Below, piece by piece: positions 1 to 11,194 of a DNA stretch of 64,000 bases (positions are counted from its first letter, which is position 1; each line of letters starts with the position of its first letter). The DNA is from Simmondsia chinensis (Eukaryota; Streptophyta; Magnoliopsida; Caryophyllales; Simmondsiaceae): the NCBI GenBank assembly GCA_018398585.1, contig JAGTTD010000002.1, forward strand, positions 31,488,186 to 31,552,185, read 5' to 3'. The translations under genes and the position numbers were made by a program. The notes below the pieces were generated by a model. The model searched no databases. It had not been told where the DNA came from and worked only from the letters and a program-made list of their open reading frames with translations.

Positions 1-1
1 A

Positions 2-451
2 TAGAGGCCATTCACAGACAGGATACTTAATTACGATATATCTTGGCGATCTACCCAGCAAACAACAACAACAACTTCTTCAAATTATGCCGCGATACTA
101 GCACTTCATGAAGCCAGTAGAGAATATTTATGGTTGAAATCCCTTATTCAACATGTTCAAGAAGAATGCAGTCTTCCGGCGATCAAAGGGAGTCCAATGA
201 TTCTATATGAAGATAATGCTGCATGTATTGCTCAGATCAAAGATGGATACATTAAAGGTGACAGAACTAAGCATATCTCACCGAAGTTCTTCTTGACACA
301 CGAGCTACAGAAGATGGGTGAAATAGATGTTCAACAAGTTCGCTCAAGTGAGAACGTGGCATATTTGATCATGAAAGCATTGCCAATATCAACTTTTGAT
401 AAATTAGTTCATAAGATTGGTATGCGTCGAGTCAGAAACGCCCCTTACTAA
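2..451 (+). CDS. Ty1/copia polyprotein C-terminus (RNase H), 5' end outside window
   Basis: This is the last part of a copia Pol polyprotein. The frame is open from about position 5 to the stop at 449-451, so the first Met at 134 is not the real start. The RNase H core is clear: SWRST near the start, then LYEDNAACIAQIKDGYIKG and DRTKHISPKFF, which is the typical plant copia RNase H ending, and a final KLVHKIGMRR. RNase H degrades the RNA strand of the RNA/DNA hybrid during reverse transcription. The usual ADLFTKALP is changed to AYLIMKALP, a sign of decay. A polypurine tract and an LTR follow directly, which fixes the identity. The rest of the element lies left of the window. Confidence 0.9.
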
Positions 452-612
452 TATGTTCACATGAGGGGAGTTAAATATGAACTGTATTCTTTTTCCCTTC
501 GCTATGATTTTTCCCACTGGGTTTTCCCTATGTAGGTTTTTAACGAGGCAGGCGTATCTAACTTGGACACTATACATTTTCATGAGTGCTATGTCCCGTT
601 ATAACGGAAATT

Positions 613-626
613 AACCAAAGGGGGAG
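613..626 (+). other. Polypurine tract of the left copia element
   Basis: The purine run ACCAAAGGGGGAG lies immediately before the TGTTG start of the LTR. It is the plus-strand priming site expected between pol and the 3' LTR. Confidence 0.8.
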
Positions 627-728
627 TGTTGTAAGTATTTGATATTTTTCGGGTATAATTTTTAGAGTCGAGTTTGGATATTATTAAATATCATAGAAAA
701 TTAGAAATTATGTAAAATACCTATTTAC

Positions 729-771
<43 letters not shown>

Positions 772-1087
772 TATATAAATGGGTATTGTGACACTTGTCA
801 CAACCTAAGTCATCTAATTGATGACTCACCCCTCCCCACCCCCTTGTATATATATTACACATATACACATACAGGAACACAATAACAAAAAGGAAAAGAA
901 AGAAAAGAAAAGGAAAAGAGAAAGAAAAGGAAGGAAAAAAAAAAAAAAACAACGAGAAGAGAGAGGAAAAATTTTAATAAAATAATCTCATTCTAATACA
1001 AAATACTTGCTATTTTTCTTGAAGCATATTTGGGTTTGTCTTTTATTATTGTTCTATAGAGTATAATATCTCTATATTTTTATAACA
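627..1087 (+). repeat. 3' LTR of the left copia element
   Basis: The LTR starts TGTTGTAA right after the polypurine tract and ends TTATAACA, so the ends form an imperfect 8-bp inverted repeat. Its length is about 461 bp. It contains an AT microsatellite and a purine-rich stretch (about 890-950). The 5' LTR lies outside the window, so the target duplication cannot be checked. The end at 1087 is inferred from the inverted repeat. Confidence 0.7.
729..777. repeat. (TA)n microsatellite
   Basis: An almost pure TA run with one CACA interruption lies inside the copia LTR. Confidence 0.95.
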
Positions 1088-1157
1088 AGAAAATATTTCT
1101 TAGAATTTGTTATAGTTGTAATTATCTCATCTTGCTTTGTTTAATGGTGATTTTAGT

Positions 1158-1770
1158 TGCAAACACAAAATTCGAATAAAGCAACAATTGCACCACAAAA
1201 TAAATTTCTTTGTATTTCTTCAAAAAATATAGGTACAATCTTTGTATGCGTATATCAATTACAAATATACGACAAGTCCTTTGATTCGATCTCTTTAAGC
1301 TATGCATCATTGAACATTGATGATGGATTTCACTTATTGACAAGGGCATAAGGCTTGATCTCAATCAAGAGTTTTCTTCTTCAAGGTATGAAAGAGGGCA
1401 CGTGACTTAATTCTCTGACTGGAGGGGTGATTTGTGTCTGGAACCTTGAATTAGGACACGAGGCTTGATCTCAATCAAGAGATTTCTTCTTCAATATAGA
1501 GGACCCAGGGCTAGATCTCTAACATGAAGAAAAAAATTTTGGTTTCTTCAAATTTTGATTGAGAGAATTTAAGAATTTTAAAGTCTTCTATTTTCTCTCT
1601 TGATTTTGGATCCCTTCAAATGAAGGGAAAATGCACTATTTGTAGAGAAAATCATCCCAAAACAATAGTTACTTCCCAAATTTTTTTATTTTATTATTAT
1701 TAATTTTCTCGAGGTATAAATTAGATCTAGTAAATTTAATTTAATTTATTGATGCAATTAAAATTTATAA
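1158..1770 (-). repeat. Tat-type gypsy LTR, tandem unit 1
   Basis: This is the first of three head-to-tail copies of the LTR found intact at 20993-21672. It begins TGCAAACA on the plus strand (TGTAAACA in the reference copy). It runs into the next unit without the usual GTCTACA end: the junction reads AAATTTATAAACA. It lacks an internal stretch of about 70 bp that units 2 and the 20993 copy have. Confidence 0.8.
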
Positions 1771-2449
1771 ACAAGAAATTCAAATAAATTGAAAATTGCA
1801 CCACAAAACATATATATGTATATGTGTGTGTGTGTGTGTGTGTGTTTCTTCAGAAAAATATGGATACAATATATGTGTACGTATATCAATTGCAAATATA
1901 AGACAAGTCATTTTGATTCGATCTCCTTAAGCTTTGCACCGTTGAACAGTGACGATGGATTTGACTTCTTGATGAGGGCACGAGGCTTGATCTCAATAAA
2001 AAGATTTCTTCTTCAAAGTATGAAAGACGGCATGTGGCTTGTTGTCCTTCAAGCAATTCTTTTTCAAAGTAAAGGGCACTTGGCTTAATACTCTGACTTG
2101 AAGGGTGATTTGGGTCTGGAAGCTTGAAATAGGGCACGAGACTAGATCTTAATCAAGAGATTTCTTCTTCAATGTAGAGGATCGAGGGCTTGATCTCTAA
2201 CTTGAAAAGAAGGGTTTTGATTTCTTCAGATTTTGATTGAGAAAATTTAAGAATTTTTAAGTCTTTTATTTTCTCTCCTAATTTTAGATCCCTTCAAATG
2301 AAGGAGGGATGCTCTATTTACAGAGAAAATCATCCCAAACAAGATGGAGTTTTTAGGTATTTTTTAATTTTTATTATTATTAATCTTCTCGAGGTCTAAA
2401 TTGGATCTAGTAAACTCAATTTAATTTATTGACCCAATTAAAATTTATA
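1771..2449 (-). repeat. Tat-type gypsy LTR, tandem unit 2
   Basis: This is the second LTR copy, fused to both neighbours at the same ATAAACA junction. It carries the long internal variant, with the extra ggcacttggctt module near 2085. A (TG)n microsatellite at 1823-1845 is private to this copy. Confidence 0.8.
1823..1845. repeat. (TG)n microsatellite
   Basis: About eleven TG dinucleotides lie inside LTR unit 2. The run is absent from the other LTR copies. Confidence 0.9.
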
Positions 2450-3094
2450 AACACAAATTTCGAATAAAGCAAAAATTGCACCACAAAATAAATTTCTTTT
2501 TATTTCTTCATAAACATATGGGTAGAATCTCTATATACGTATATCAATTACAAATATACGACAAGTCATTTGATTCAATCTCCTTAAGCTTTGCACCGTT
2601 GAACACCGATGATGGATTTGACTTCTCGACAAGGGCACGAGGCTTGATCTCAATCAAGAGATTCTTCTTCAAAGTATGAAAGAGGGCACGTGGTTTAATT
2701 CTCTTACTTGAAGGGTGATTTGGGTCTGGAAGCTTAAATTAAGGCATGAAGCTTAATCTCAATCAAGAGATTTTTTCCTCAATGTAGAGGGTCGAGGGCT
2801 TGATCTCTAACTCGAAGAAAAAGGTTTTTGGTTGAGAGAATTAAAGAATTTTGAAGTCTTTTGTTTTCTCTCTTGATTTATGATCCCTTCAAATGAAGAA
2901 GGGATACTTTATTTATTGAGAAAACCATCCCAAAACAAGAGGGGCTTTTTAGGTTTTTCCTAAATTTGTATTTTTTATTATTATTAATTTTCTTGAGTTC
3001 TAAATTTGATCTAGTCAACTGTTGATTATTAGTCAATTTAATTTAATTTATTGACCCAATCAAAATTTATAAGAGATAAAATTTAATTGTCTAC
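2450..3094 (-). repeat. Tat-type gypsy LTR, tandem unit 3
   Basis: This is the third LTR of the array. Its distal end is preserved (TTTAATTGTCTAC) and it runs into the Tat 3' internal sequence. On the minus strand it therefore has the position of a 3' LTR preceded by a purine-rich tract. It lies inside duplication copy 1 and corresponds to 5341-5980 in copy 2. Confidence 0.8.
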
Positions 3095-3572
3095 TAATTG
3101 GCCCCGCTGCAAGTCGAGATGGGTACATTTTGAGAACATGGAGTTGTTTATTTGAAGTAAAAAAAATTCTCTCTTTTTTAAAAAATATATTATTTGTCCC
3201 TTTTCAAAAATACAATCTCATTTTTCTTTTTCTTTTTTTATAAAAAAGTCAAAAAAAAGAAAGCGCAGAGCGGCTACACTTTAATTTTTATTTTTTTTTT
3301 GTTTTTTTTTTGAATTTTTAAAGGTATATTTAAAGTACAATTACAATTCACCATAAACTTCTATAAATATGAGACTTCGCCTCACAATTTAGTCATTAAA
3401 ATCAGAAGAGAAGAAGAGAAGTTGGCTGCACTTAATGCTCAAGACTCAACTCCTGTTTTTATTATGAAAATCTTTCTCTTTCCCCAATTTGAATTTTCCT
3501 TTTATTATTATTATTTTGATATTTTTTTATGCAAATTTTATTCTCTTTTTTTTATTTTTCTCTTTTCTGAAA
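3095..3572 (-). other. Tat element 3' internal region, duplicated copy 1
   Basis: This is noncoding sequence between the LTR and the poly-T end of the LINE fragment. Read on the minus strand, its last bases form a G-rich stretch just before the LTR, as a polypurine tract should. The rest is T/A-rich. It contains CTATAAATATGAG at 3361 on the plus strand, a TATA-like site in the opposite direction to the element. The matching sequence is 5981-6469. Confidence 0.6.
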
Positions 3573-3580
3573 TTTTTTTT

Positions 3581-5111
3581 ATCAAACAAACTAGCTAATA
3601 GGCCGGAGGAAACTTACATAACATCACGAGAAATTGTATCAACTAGTTCAGGGTGTGGATTATGCCACCAATCATGATTACAAGCATGATCAAAAGAGAA
3701 CTTTGCCCCTCATGGGCAACTTGATTACATACACGAGGAGTCCAACAAAATATAATATAATCAAAGTTACTCCTAACTTGAAGAATATCCTGCACTATTG
3801 GGAGAATAGTCCATTGGGGGGGTGGGGGGTTAGACTATTTCAAAATATTTACTGCTTTCAAGCAATTTGTCTCGATCATCACTTTTCTCCATCCCGATGC
3901 TATAGCCAGGAAGCAAGCTCCACGTATAGCTTGAAATCGATTGACAATGGGTCTTGCACCAACCACCTTTAATGCTCCCGTTGTGGTTGCAGGCAACAAC
4001 GACACCATCTGACTCATGATTAACACACCACGCAGCATCTGAATTGAGTTTAATAAATGATTGTGGAGGAGGGGTCCATCTTCTCGAACCATAGCTGCGC
4101 TCTGACATAGTTGTGATCTAAATCATTTCCAGGAACTCCTGGGCTTGAACTTTAGCTTGATTGCATAACAAGGTGGGTGTGAGACCCTTTTTCCTAAAAA
4201 TATAATTGCATCAATTTTTCAAAATACGCCAACAAAGATAAGCACAGTTAGCAATAATTAGAGTATCGTTTCTGAACTCATGACATTGCATCTCGCACCA
4301 CTTCGCAAAACCTGGAAATTCTTGGACTTCAGACATTATATCCCAATTCGAATGCAGCCCAAGCTACAAGGGCAAAGGGACAAAAAAAATATGATATGTT
4401 CAATAGTTACAGCGTTTACATGGCAGCAGGGGCATTCGAGGGTGGGAGAAAGTTTTCTGATAAAAAGATTTTCCCCGGTCGCAAGGGCGTTTTGACATGA
4501 ATGCCATAAGAAAAACTTAATTTTAGGTTCGCAAGGAGCCTTCCAAATTAGAGAGACGATCTTTTTATTTTGGGGTGGGCTAGACGACTCACCCTCAACA
4601 CACCCCTTCGCCTTGTCAGTTATCCATTTCCCGTATGCACTTTTAACATATAGGTGCCATCTCTGGCTACTTTTCAAAAACCTTGACCCACCTATAGGAA
4701 TTTTTTCTATTTGGTCTGCCATAGCCCTAGGGAATAGAGATCTAATCTTGGGCGTCTCTCATCTTCTAGCACTAATATTGATCAATTCGAAAACCTTTTC
4801 GAGCCATGTGCTCAAATCTGGGTTACGCCAAAGGGGGATTAATTCCGGAGATCCCAGAAATCATCCCAAATTTTAACACTAGAACCTTTCCCAATTGACC
4901 AAAGGAGATCATTAGATATGAAGTTTCAACCCTTTTAATACACTCTACCACCAGCAAGATGGGTTTCGGCCCAAATGAGCCTTAAGAAAAGACGTATTTA
5001 GAAAATGCAACCCTTTTAAAACCCTAACCCAAAAGAAATCCAGATTTTGAACAATCCACATGCTTGCTTTCCCAAAAGGGCAAGGTTGAATCCTGCAAAA
5101 TCCACCGAGAT
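3581..5111 (-). pseudogene. LINE ORF2 3' fragment (zf-RVT and RNase H), duplicated copy
   Basis: This is the 3' third of an L1-type LINE ORF2 on the minus strand. At 4722-4336 it shows the zinc-binding RVT domain: SAYGKWITDKAKG, SLIWKAPCEPKIKFFLW, then CPCCHVNAVTIEH. At about 4108-3640 it shows an RNase H-like domain (FIKLNSDAAW, then a frameshift, then ACFLAIASGWRKVMIETN). A T run at 3573-3580 is the poly(A) tail seen from the plus strand. Stops and frameshifts break it. It is a partial copy of the longer LINE at 6470-13400, produced by the 2.9-kb duplication and not by a separate 5'-truncated insertion. Confidence 0.85.
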
Positions 5112-5340
5112 GGGTTTTGATTTCTTCATATTTTGGTTAAGAAAATTTAAGAATTTTTAAGTCTTTTATTTTTTCTCCTGATTTCAGATCCATTCATTTG
5201 AAGAAGGGTTGCTCTTATAGAGAAAATCATCCCAAACAAGATGGGATTTTGAGGTATTTTTTAATTTTTGGTATTATTAATCTTCTTGGGGTATAAATTG
5301 GATCTAGTCACCTTAATTTAATTTATTGACCCAATTAAAA
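5112..5340 (-). repeat. Partial Tat LTR at the duplication junction
   Basis: This is the distal third of an LTR that matches unit 2, starting abruptly after LINE sequence. It marks the breakpoint of the duplication. It is fused to the next LTR with a further small deletion, reading CAATTAAAATTTCGAATAAAG. Confidence 0.8.
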
Positions 5341-5980
5341 TTTCGAATAAAGTGAAATTGCACCACAAAATAAATTTCTTTTTATTTCTTCAGAAAAAAT
5401 ATGGCTAGAATCTCTATATACATATATCAATTACAAATATACAACAAGTCATTTGATTCAATCTCCTTAAGCTTTGCACGTTGAACACCGACAATGGATT
5501 TGACTTCTAGATGAGGGCACGAGGCTTGATCTCAATCAAGAGATTCTTCTTCAAAGTATGAAAGAGGGCACGTGGTTTAATTCTTTTACTTGAACGGTAA
5601 TTTGGGTATGGAAGCTTAAATTAAGGCATGAGGCTTTATCTTAATCAACAGGTTTCTTCCTCAATGTAGAGGGCCGAGGGCTTGATCTCTAACTTGAAGA
5701 AAAAGATTTTTGGTTTTTCAAATTTTGGTAGAAAGAATTTAAGAATTTTGAAGTCTTCTGTTTTCTCTCTTGATTTATGATCCATTTAAATGAAGGGATA
5801 CTCTATTTGTGGAGAAAACCATCCCAAAACAAGAGGGGTGTTTTAGGTTTTTCCTAATTTTTTTTTTTGTTAATTTTCTCGAGTTCTAAATTTGATCTAG
5901 TCAAATGTAGACTATCAGTCAATTCAATTTAATTCATTGACCCAATTAAAATTTATACGAGATAGAATTTAATAGTCTAC
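5341..5980 (-). repeat. 3' LTR of the Tat-type gypsy element
   Basis: This LTR pairs with 20993-21672 and lies next to the Tat 3' region on its right. On the minus strand the upstream sequence reads AAAACGGGGGCAATTAG just before TAGACAATT, a good polypurine tract and LTR start, although the first T of TG is altered. It carries the short internal variant. Confidence 0.75.
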
Positions 5981-6469
5981 TAATTGCCCCCGTTTTAAGT
6001 CAAGATGGGTACATTTTGAGTACTTGGAGTCGTTTATTTGAAGTAAAAATAAAATTTTCTTTTTTTAAAATATATTATTTGTCCCTTTTCAAAATTTCAA
6101 TCTCATTTTTCTTTTTTTTTTAATATAGAAAAGTAGAAAAAAAAAGAAAGTGCAAGGCGGCTACAATTTAAATTTAAATTTTTATTAAATTTTAAAATTT
6201 TAAAGGTATATTTAAAGTACAATTACAATTCACAAAAAACTTCTATAAATATGAGGCTTCGCCTAACAATTTAGTCATTAAAATTAGAAGAAAAGAAGAG
6301 AAGCTTGCCGCATTTAGTGCTCGAGACTCAACTCCGATTTTTATTATGAAAATCTTTCTATTTCCCCAATTTGAATTTTCCTTTTATTATTATTTTTTGA
6401 TATTTTTTTATGCAAACTTTTTGAAAATTTTATTCTCTTTTTTTTTTTCTTTTCTGAATTTTTTTTTTT
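5981..6469 (-). other. Tat element 3' internal region, copy 2
   Basis: This is noncoding A/T-rich DNA between the 3' LTR and the poly-T end of the LINE. Its T-rich right part (GATATTTTTTTATGCAAA) resembles the T-rich zone at 13436-13912 on the far side of the LINE, as expected if the LINE inserted into that zone. A plus-strand TATA-like site lies at 6243-6252. Confidence 0.6.
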
Positions 6470-6710
6470 ATCAAACAAACCAGTCAACAGGCCAGAAAAA
6501 CTTACATAACATCACGAGAAATTACATCAACTAGTTCAAGGGGTGGATTACGCCACCAATCATGATTACAAGCATGATCAAAATGGAACTTTGCCCCCGC
6601 ATGGGCAACTTGATTACATACACGAGGAGTCCAACAAAAAATAATACAATCAAAGTTACTCCTAACTTGAACAGTATCTTGCGCTATTGGGAGAACCATG
6701 CATTGGGAGA

Positions 6711-6735
6711 GGGGGGGGGGGGGGGGGGGGGGGGG
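6711..6735. repeat. Homopolymer of 25 G
   Basis: An unbroken G run lies in the LINE RNase H region. The duplicate copy at about 3818 has a shorter, interrupted G tract, so it expanded after the duplication or is a sequencing error. Confidence 0.95.
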
Positions 6736-8956
6736 TGTAGACTATTGATTCAAATTATTTAACGCATCCAAGCATTCTGTCTCGATCATCACTTTTTTCC
6801 ATCCCGATGCTATAGCTAGGAAGCAAGCTCCACGTATAGCTTAAAACTCGGTTGACAATGGGTCTTAGGCTTTAAAAGTGTAGCACCAACCACCTTTAAT
6901 GATCCCGTTATGGTTGCAGGCAACAACGACACCAGCTGACTCATGATAAAGACACTACGCGGCATCTGAATTAAGTTTAATAAATGATTGCGGAGGAGGG
7001 GTCCATCTTCTCGAACCATAGTTACGATTTGACATAGCTATGGATCTAAATTGTTTCCAGGACCTCTCGGGCTTGAACTTTAGCTTGATTGCATAACAAG
7101 GTGGGTGTGAGACCCTTTTTCCTGAAAACATAATTGCATCAATTTTTCAAAATGTACCAACAAAGATAAGCAGAATTAACAATAATCAGAGTATCGTTTC
7201 TGAACTCATGGCATTGCATCTCTCACCACTTCGCAAGGACTTCCGGCTTTATATCCCAATTTGAATGCGGCCCAAGCTGCACGGGAAAATGAACAATATA
7301 TATATGATATGTTCACTAGTTTCAGCTTTTACATGGCAGTAGGGACATTCGGGGGTGGGAGAAAGTTTTATGGTAAATAGATTTTCCCCAATCGTAAGGG
7401 TGTTTTGACATGAGCACCATAAGAAAAACTTTATTTTAGGTTCGTAAGGAGCCTTCCAAATTAGGGACAAGATCTTTTTATTTTGGATTGGGCTAGATGA
7501 CTCACCCTCAACACACCCCTTTGCCTTGTCAGTTATCCATTTCCCATACGCACTTTTAACATATAGGTGCCATATCTGGCTACTTTCCAGAAACCTCGGG
7601 CCCACCAATAGGAATTATTTCTATTTGGTTTGCCATAGCCCTAGGGAATACAGATCTAATCTTGTGCGTCTCCCATCTTCTAGCATTAATATTGATCAAT
7701 TGGGAAACGTTTTTGAGCCATGTGCTCAATTCTTGGTTAAGTACATCGAGGGGTCGGGGCGCTAATTCTCGGGATCCAGAAATCATCCCAGATTTTGACA
7801 CTAGAATCGCTCTCGATTGACCAAAGGAGATCATTAGATAGGAAGTTTCAACCCTCTTAATACACTCCGCCACCACCAAGATGGGTTTCGGCCCAAATGA
7901 GCCTTAAGAAAAGACGTATTTGAAAAATGCTGCCCTTTTAAAACCCTAACCCAAAAGGAGTCAAGATTTTAAACAATCTGCATGCATGCTTTCCCAAAAG
8001 AGCAAGGTTGAATCCTTCAAAATCTCAAAATCCAACCCCCTGTACTTTTTTGGTTTCAAGAGAATATCCTAACTTTTTCAATGAACGCCCCTTGATCCAT
8101 TTGACTCTTCTTTTTACCAATATGCTGCTTTAAGGGAATTTATTTTATGCCAAAAAATTTTAAAAATTTTAAAACATTGCATTGTATAGATTGGAATGAA
8201 AGATATAATTGATTTGATAAGAATTTCCCTTCCTGCATATGACAACATAGTGTTGGCCCACCCTTTCAACCTATGTCTAATCTGATCAACCAAGAAAGTA
8301 AGGGTCCTTGATTTTTATCTACCGCACCGCAGTTGGATCCCCAGATGTTTTTCATCTCCATGCATGGGTTCAACACTAAAGAAATTAAGGCATTGACTCT
8401 TAGTCATAGCATCCACATTTGAAGAAAAGAAAGCTTTAGATTTAGCAAAATTGATTTCTTACCCCGAGGCACAACAAAACATAGCCACAATATTTTTCAC
8501 CTTAGATGCTATATTAGCCTTCAAAAAAAAAAGAATGCAATCATCGACAAAAGGAAGATGCGATATGGGAAGGGTGAATTTATTAATGCAAAATGGGGCC
8601 CATTGCTCATTATTTACAGCATTAGTTATGAGTTAAGAGAAAGAATCCATAATCATGATAAACAAGTAAGAGGATAGGGGATCTCCTTGACGGAGACCCC
8701 TTCCCGTAACAAAACTACCTACACGCGATCCATTAACTATAGGACTCATTGTAACGGAGGTAACACATTGCATTATCCACTTGATAAATTGTTCATTAAA
8801 ACCGAATTTATTTTGGACTACTTTAAGAAATCTCTAGTTTACTTGATCATACGCTTTCATCAAGTCAACTTTTAGCGCCATTATCCCCATTTTACCTATT
8901 CTTCTGGATCTCATATAATGAAAGGCTTCATGTGCCACTATAATATTGTCTTGGAT

Positions 8957-8964
8957 CTGACGAC
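8957..8964. other. Left 8-bp target duplication of the MITE
   Basis: CTGACGAC directly precedes the TAGGG end of the MITE and is repeated at 9545-9552. Confidence 0.95.
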
Positions 8965-9544
8965 TAGGGATGGCAATGGGGTGGGGTGGGTACGGGGGGT
9001 GTCTCCTCCATACCCGTACCCGCCACTCAAATCCTATACCCGTACCCGCCCCATTACCCGCCACGGGTATGAAGTGGATACCCGTACCCGCCCCGGCGGG
9101 TACAAATTCATACCCGTACTCTCCCCACGGGTATGCATTACCCGCGGGTATCCAACGGGTATGCATTACCCGCCCCGTACCCTCTTTAATGTCCGTAGAA
9201 AACGATTATCTATACCGGGTCATATTAGTTATTTAATACTACTTTTAAAAATTAATTATATTTTTTTATAATATTGATAAATAATTTGGATTATTGAATT
9301 TAAACACGTATTTTTTTAATTTGAAGGTTAATTATGTACAAAATAAAGCAGGTATGGCGGGTATGAGGCGGAGCGGGGCGGAGCGGGTACAAAACTATAC
9401 CCGTACCCGCCCCATACCCGTGACGGGTACGAGGCGGGTACATCGAACCCGTACCCACTACCCGCCCCACTTATACCCTTACCCGCCCCAAACAGGCCGG
9501 GTACCTGCGGGTAGCGGGTTTTACCCGCCCCATTGCCATCCCTA
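8965..9544. mobile_element. Non-autonomous hAT MITE, 580 bp
   Basis: The ends form a perfect 17-bp inverted repeat, TAGGGATGGCAATGGGG, and the element is flanked by the 8-bp direct duplication CTGACGAC. The 8-bp duplication and TAGGG ends are diagnostic of hAT elements. There is no transposase ORF. The interior has two GC-rich wings built from short ACCCG/CGGGT repeats (about 8995-9180 and 9355-9520) around an A/T-rich core. It splits the LINE RT domain between the sequences for FVKG-like and QIQDNII residues. Confidence 0.95.
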
Positions 9545-9552
9545 CTGACGAC
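9545..9552. other. Right 8-bp target duplication of the MITE
   Basis: CTGACGAC follows the CATCCCTA end of the MITE and is identical to 8957-8964. Confidence 0.95.
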
Positions 9553-11194
9553 CCTTGACAAATGCTGCTTCTTATAGGGAAATGATGCATGACATTATAT
9601 TTTGAAGTCTATTGGTTATCACTTTGGCGATTATTTTATAAATGAAATTGCATAAACTTATTGGATGAAAGTTATTCATTGTTTCCGGCCTGTTTATTTT
9701 CAGAATTAAGACCATGTCCGTCTCATTAAAGCTTTTGATAATATTTCTATTATGGAAGAACGCTAGAATGACATTTGCCATATCCCTTCCAACTATATCC
9801 TAATACTCCAATTAAAAAAATACCTGGATTTCCATTTGGCCCTAAAGCTTTTAATTTTCTCAACTACTTGGTGGCTTTGACTATTTCTGACTCTATAACC
9901 TCGCCATGTAGGTATTGGTTCATCTGAGGCTTGACAACATTAGGAATGGCACTGGCTGCCTCTTTGAATTTGCTGCCTCACTTTTCAACATATAGGTTCT
10001 AGAAATATTGCTGTACTACCCTTTGAATTTGGTATTCTTCATCCACCCAGTCCCCTGCTTCATTTTTTATTTTGAGAATGAAATTTCACCATCTCTTTGC
10101 AAGTGTTATAGCATGAAAAAACTTAGTGTTTCTATCCTCGTATTTCAACCAATCGACCCTTGATTGCTGGTGCCAAGCTGCTTGTCCGCTTCCCAATGTC
10201 TCTATAGCTGCTTCTTCAACTGATTTTCAAGGCTCAAACACTGCTCATCATTTATCTCGACCTTGGATGTCAATTAATTTGCCCACGATCTCTTCCATAA
10301 TCATTGATCTTTCTTTTCTCCGGTCGGACCACCACTTTTTCAACAGAGACTTGCATCTTTTGAGTTTGCTCTTAACCCTGTGCATTCTTGAACCTATGTC
10401 CCTTATCTCCCAACCTTCTCTAATAACTTCAGCAGAGTCCTCTTCAAGAGACTACTTCAATTCGAACTTGAATAATGGCTTGGGGTTGGACTATTTTTAT
10501 TCCAGCAAGATGATAAGGGGGGAGTGATCTAACCCCATTACTGGCTCCAGAACTGCTTCTATAAATTCAAACAATGACAACCAGGTATAATTAGTAGCAA
10601 TTTTATTGATGTGTTCTCTGACATCAACATTGTCATCCTTTATAGATGTCCATGAGTACCTACACCCTTTGGTTTCGAGCTCAATAAGCTGACAGTTATC
10701 ATAGACATTATTTAAAATTTCAAGTTATACACCTGTTACGGGGAGGCCGTTGAGCTTGTCAAGGACTAAAGATAAGGCATCGAAATCCCCAGTTATAGTG
10801 AAAGCCTCTTCCACTCCAACATACCTAGCAATGAAGTTGTCCCAAAATTTTCTTTTATTGGCTGCCATGGGTTCATCGTACACAAAAATATGCCTCCATC
10901 TTTTGGGTCCCTGAGCATTCTCAATGAACACATCGATCAGTCTAATTGAGTAGTGCATTACTTCGATATTGACATCGTTTTTCCATCTTAGCACCAGTCC
11001 TCTCAACAATCCATCAGAATTTACCACAAAATAGTTAGAGAAATCAAGATTATTAACAACAAGAGCAACATAGTTTTTGTTTTGCTTAGCTACAGCTAGG
11101 AACAAAATGGAAGGTTCATATTTTCAGGATATTTCCCCAAGATAAGGAACTGTCAACGGCCCCCCGAGCCCCTGACAGTTCCAACATAAAATAC

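Larger units (their letters stand above)
2212..5111. repeat. 2.9-kb direct tandem duplication, copy 1
   Basis: This segment is repeated head to tail at 5112-8023. Order in both copies: end of LTR unit 2, one further LTR, Tat 3' region with a TATA-like box, LINE 3' end. Shared private variants, such as CATCCCAAACAAGATGG and TAATCTTCT in the LTR part, show that it is a duplication and not two independent insertions. The breakpoints are inside LTR unit 2 (GGGTTTTGATTTCTTC at 2212 and 5112) and inside LINE ORF2 (CAAGGTTGAATCC at 5081 and 8003). Confidence 0.85.
5112..8023. repeat. 2.9-kb direct tandem duplication, copy 2
   Basis: This is the second copy of the block described at 2212-5111. Here the LINE continues without a break beyond 8023, so copy 2 keeps the original right-hand context. 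Offsets between the copies drift from about 2900 to 2882 and then 2922 because of small indels. Confidence 0.85.

Noticed and set aside
8834..9271. Arg/Pro/Gly-rich proteins around the MITE
   Set aside because: They read through the ACCCG/CGGGT repeats of a noncoding MITE.
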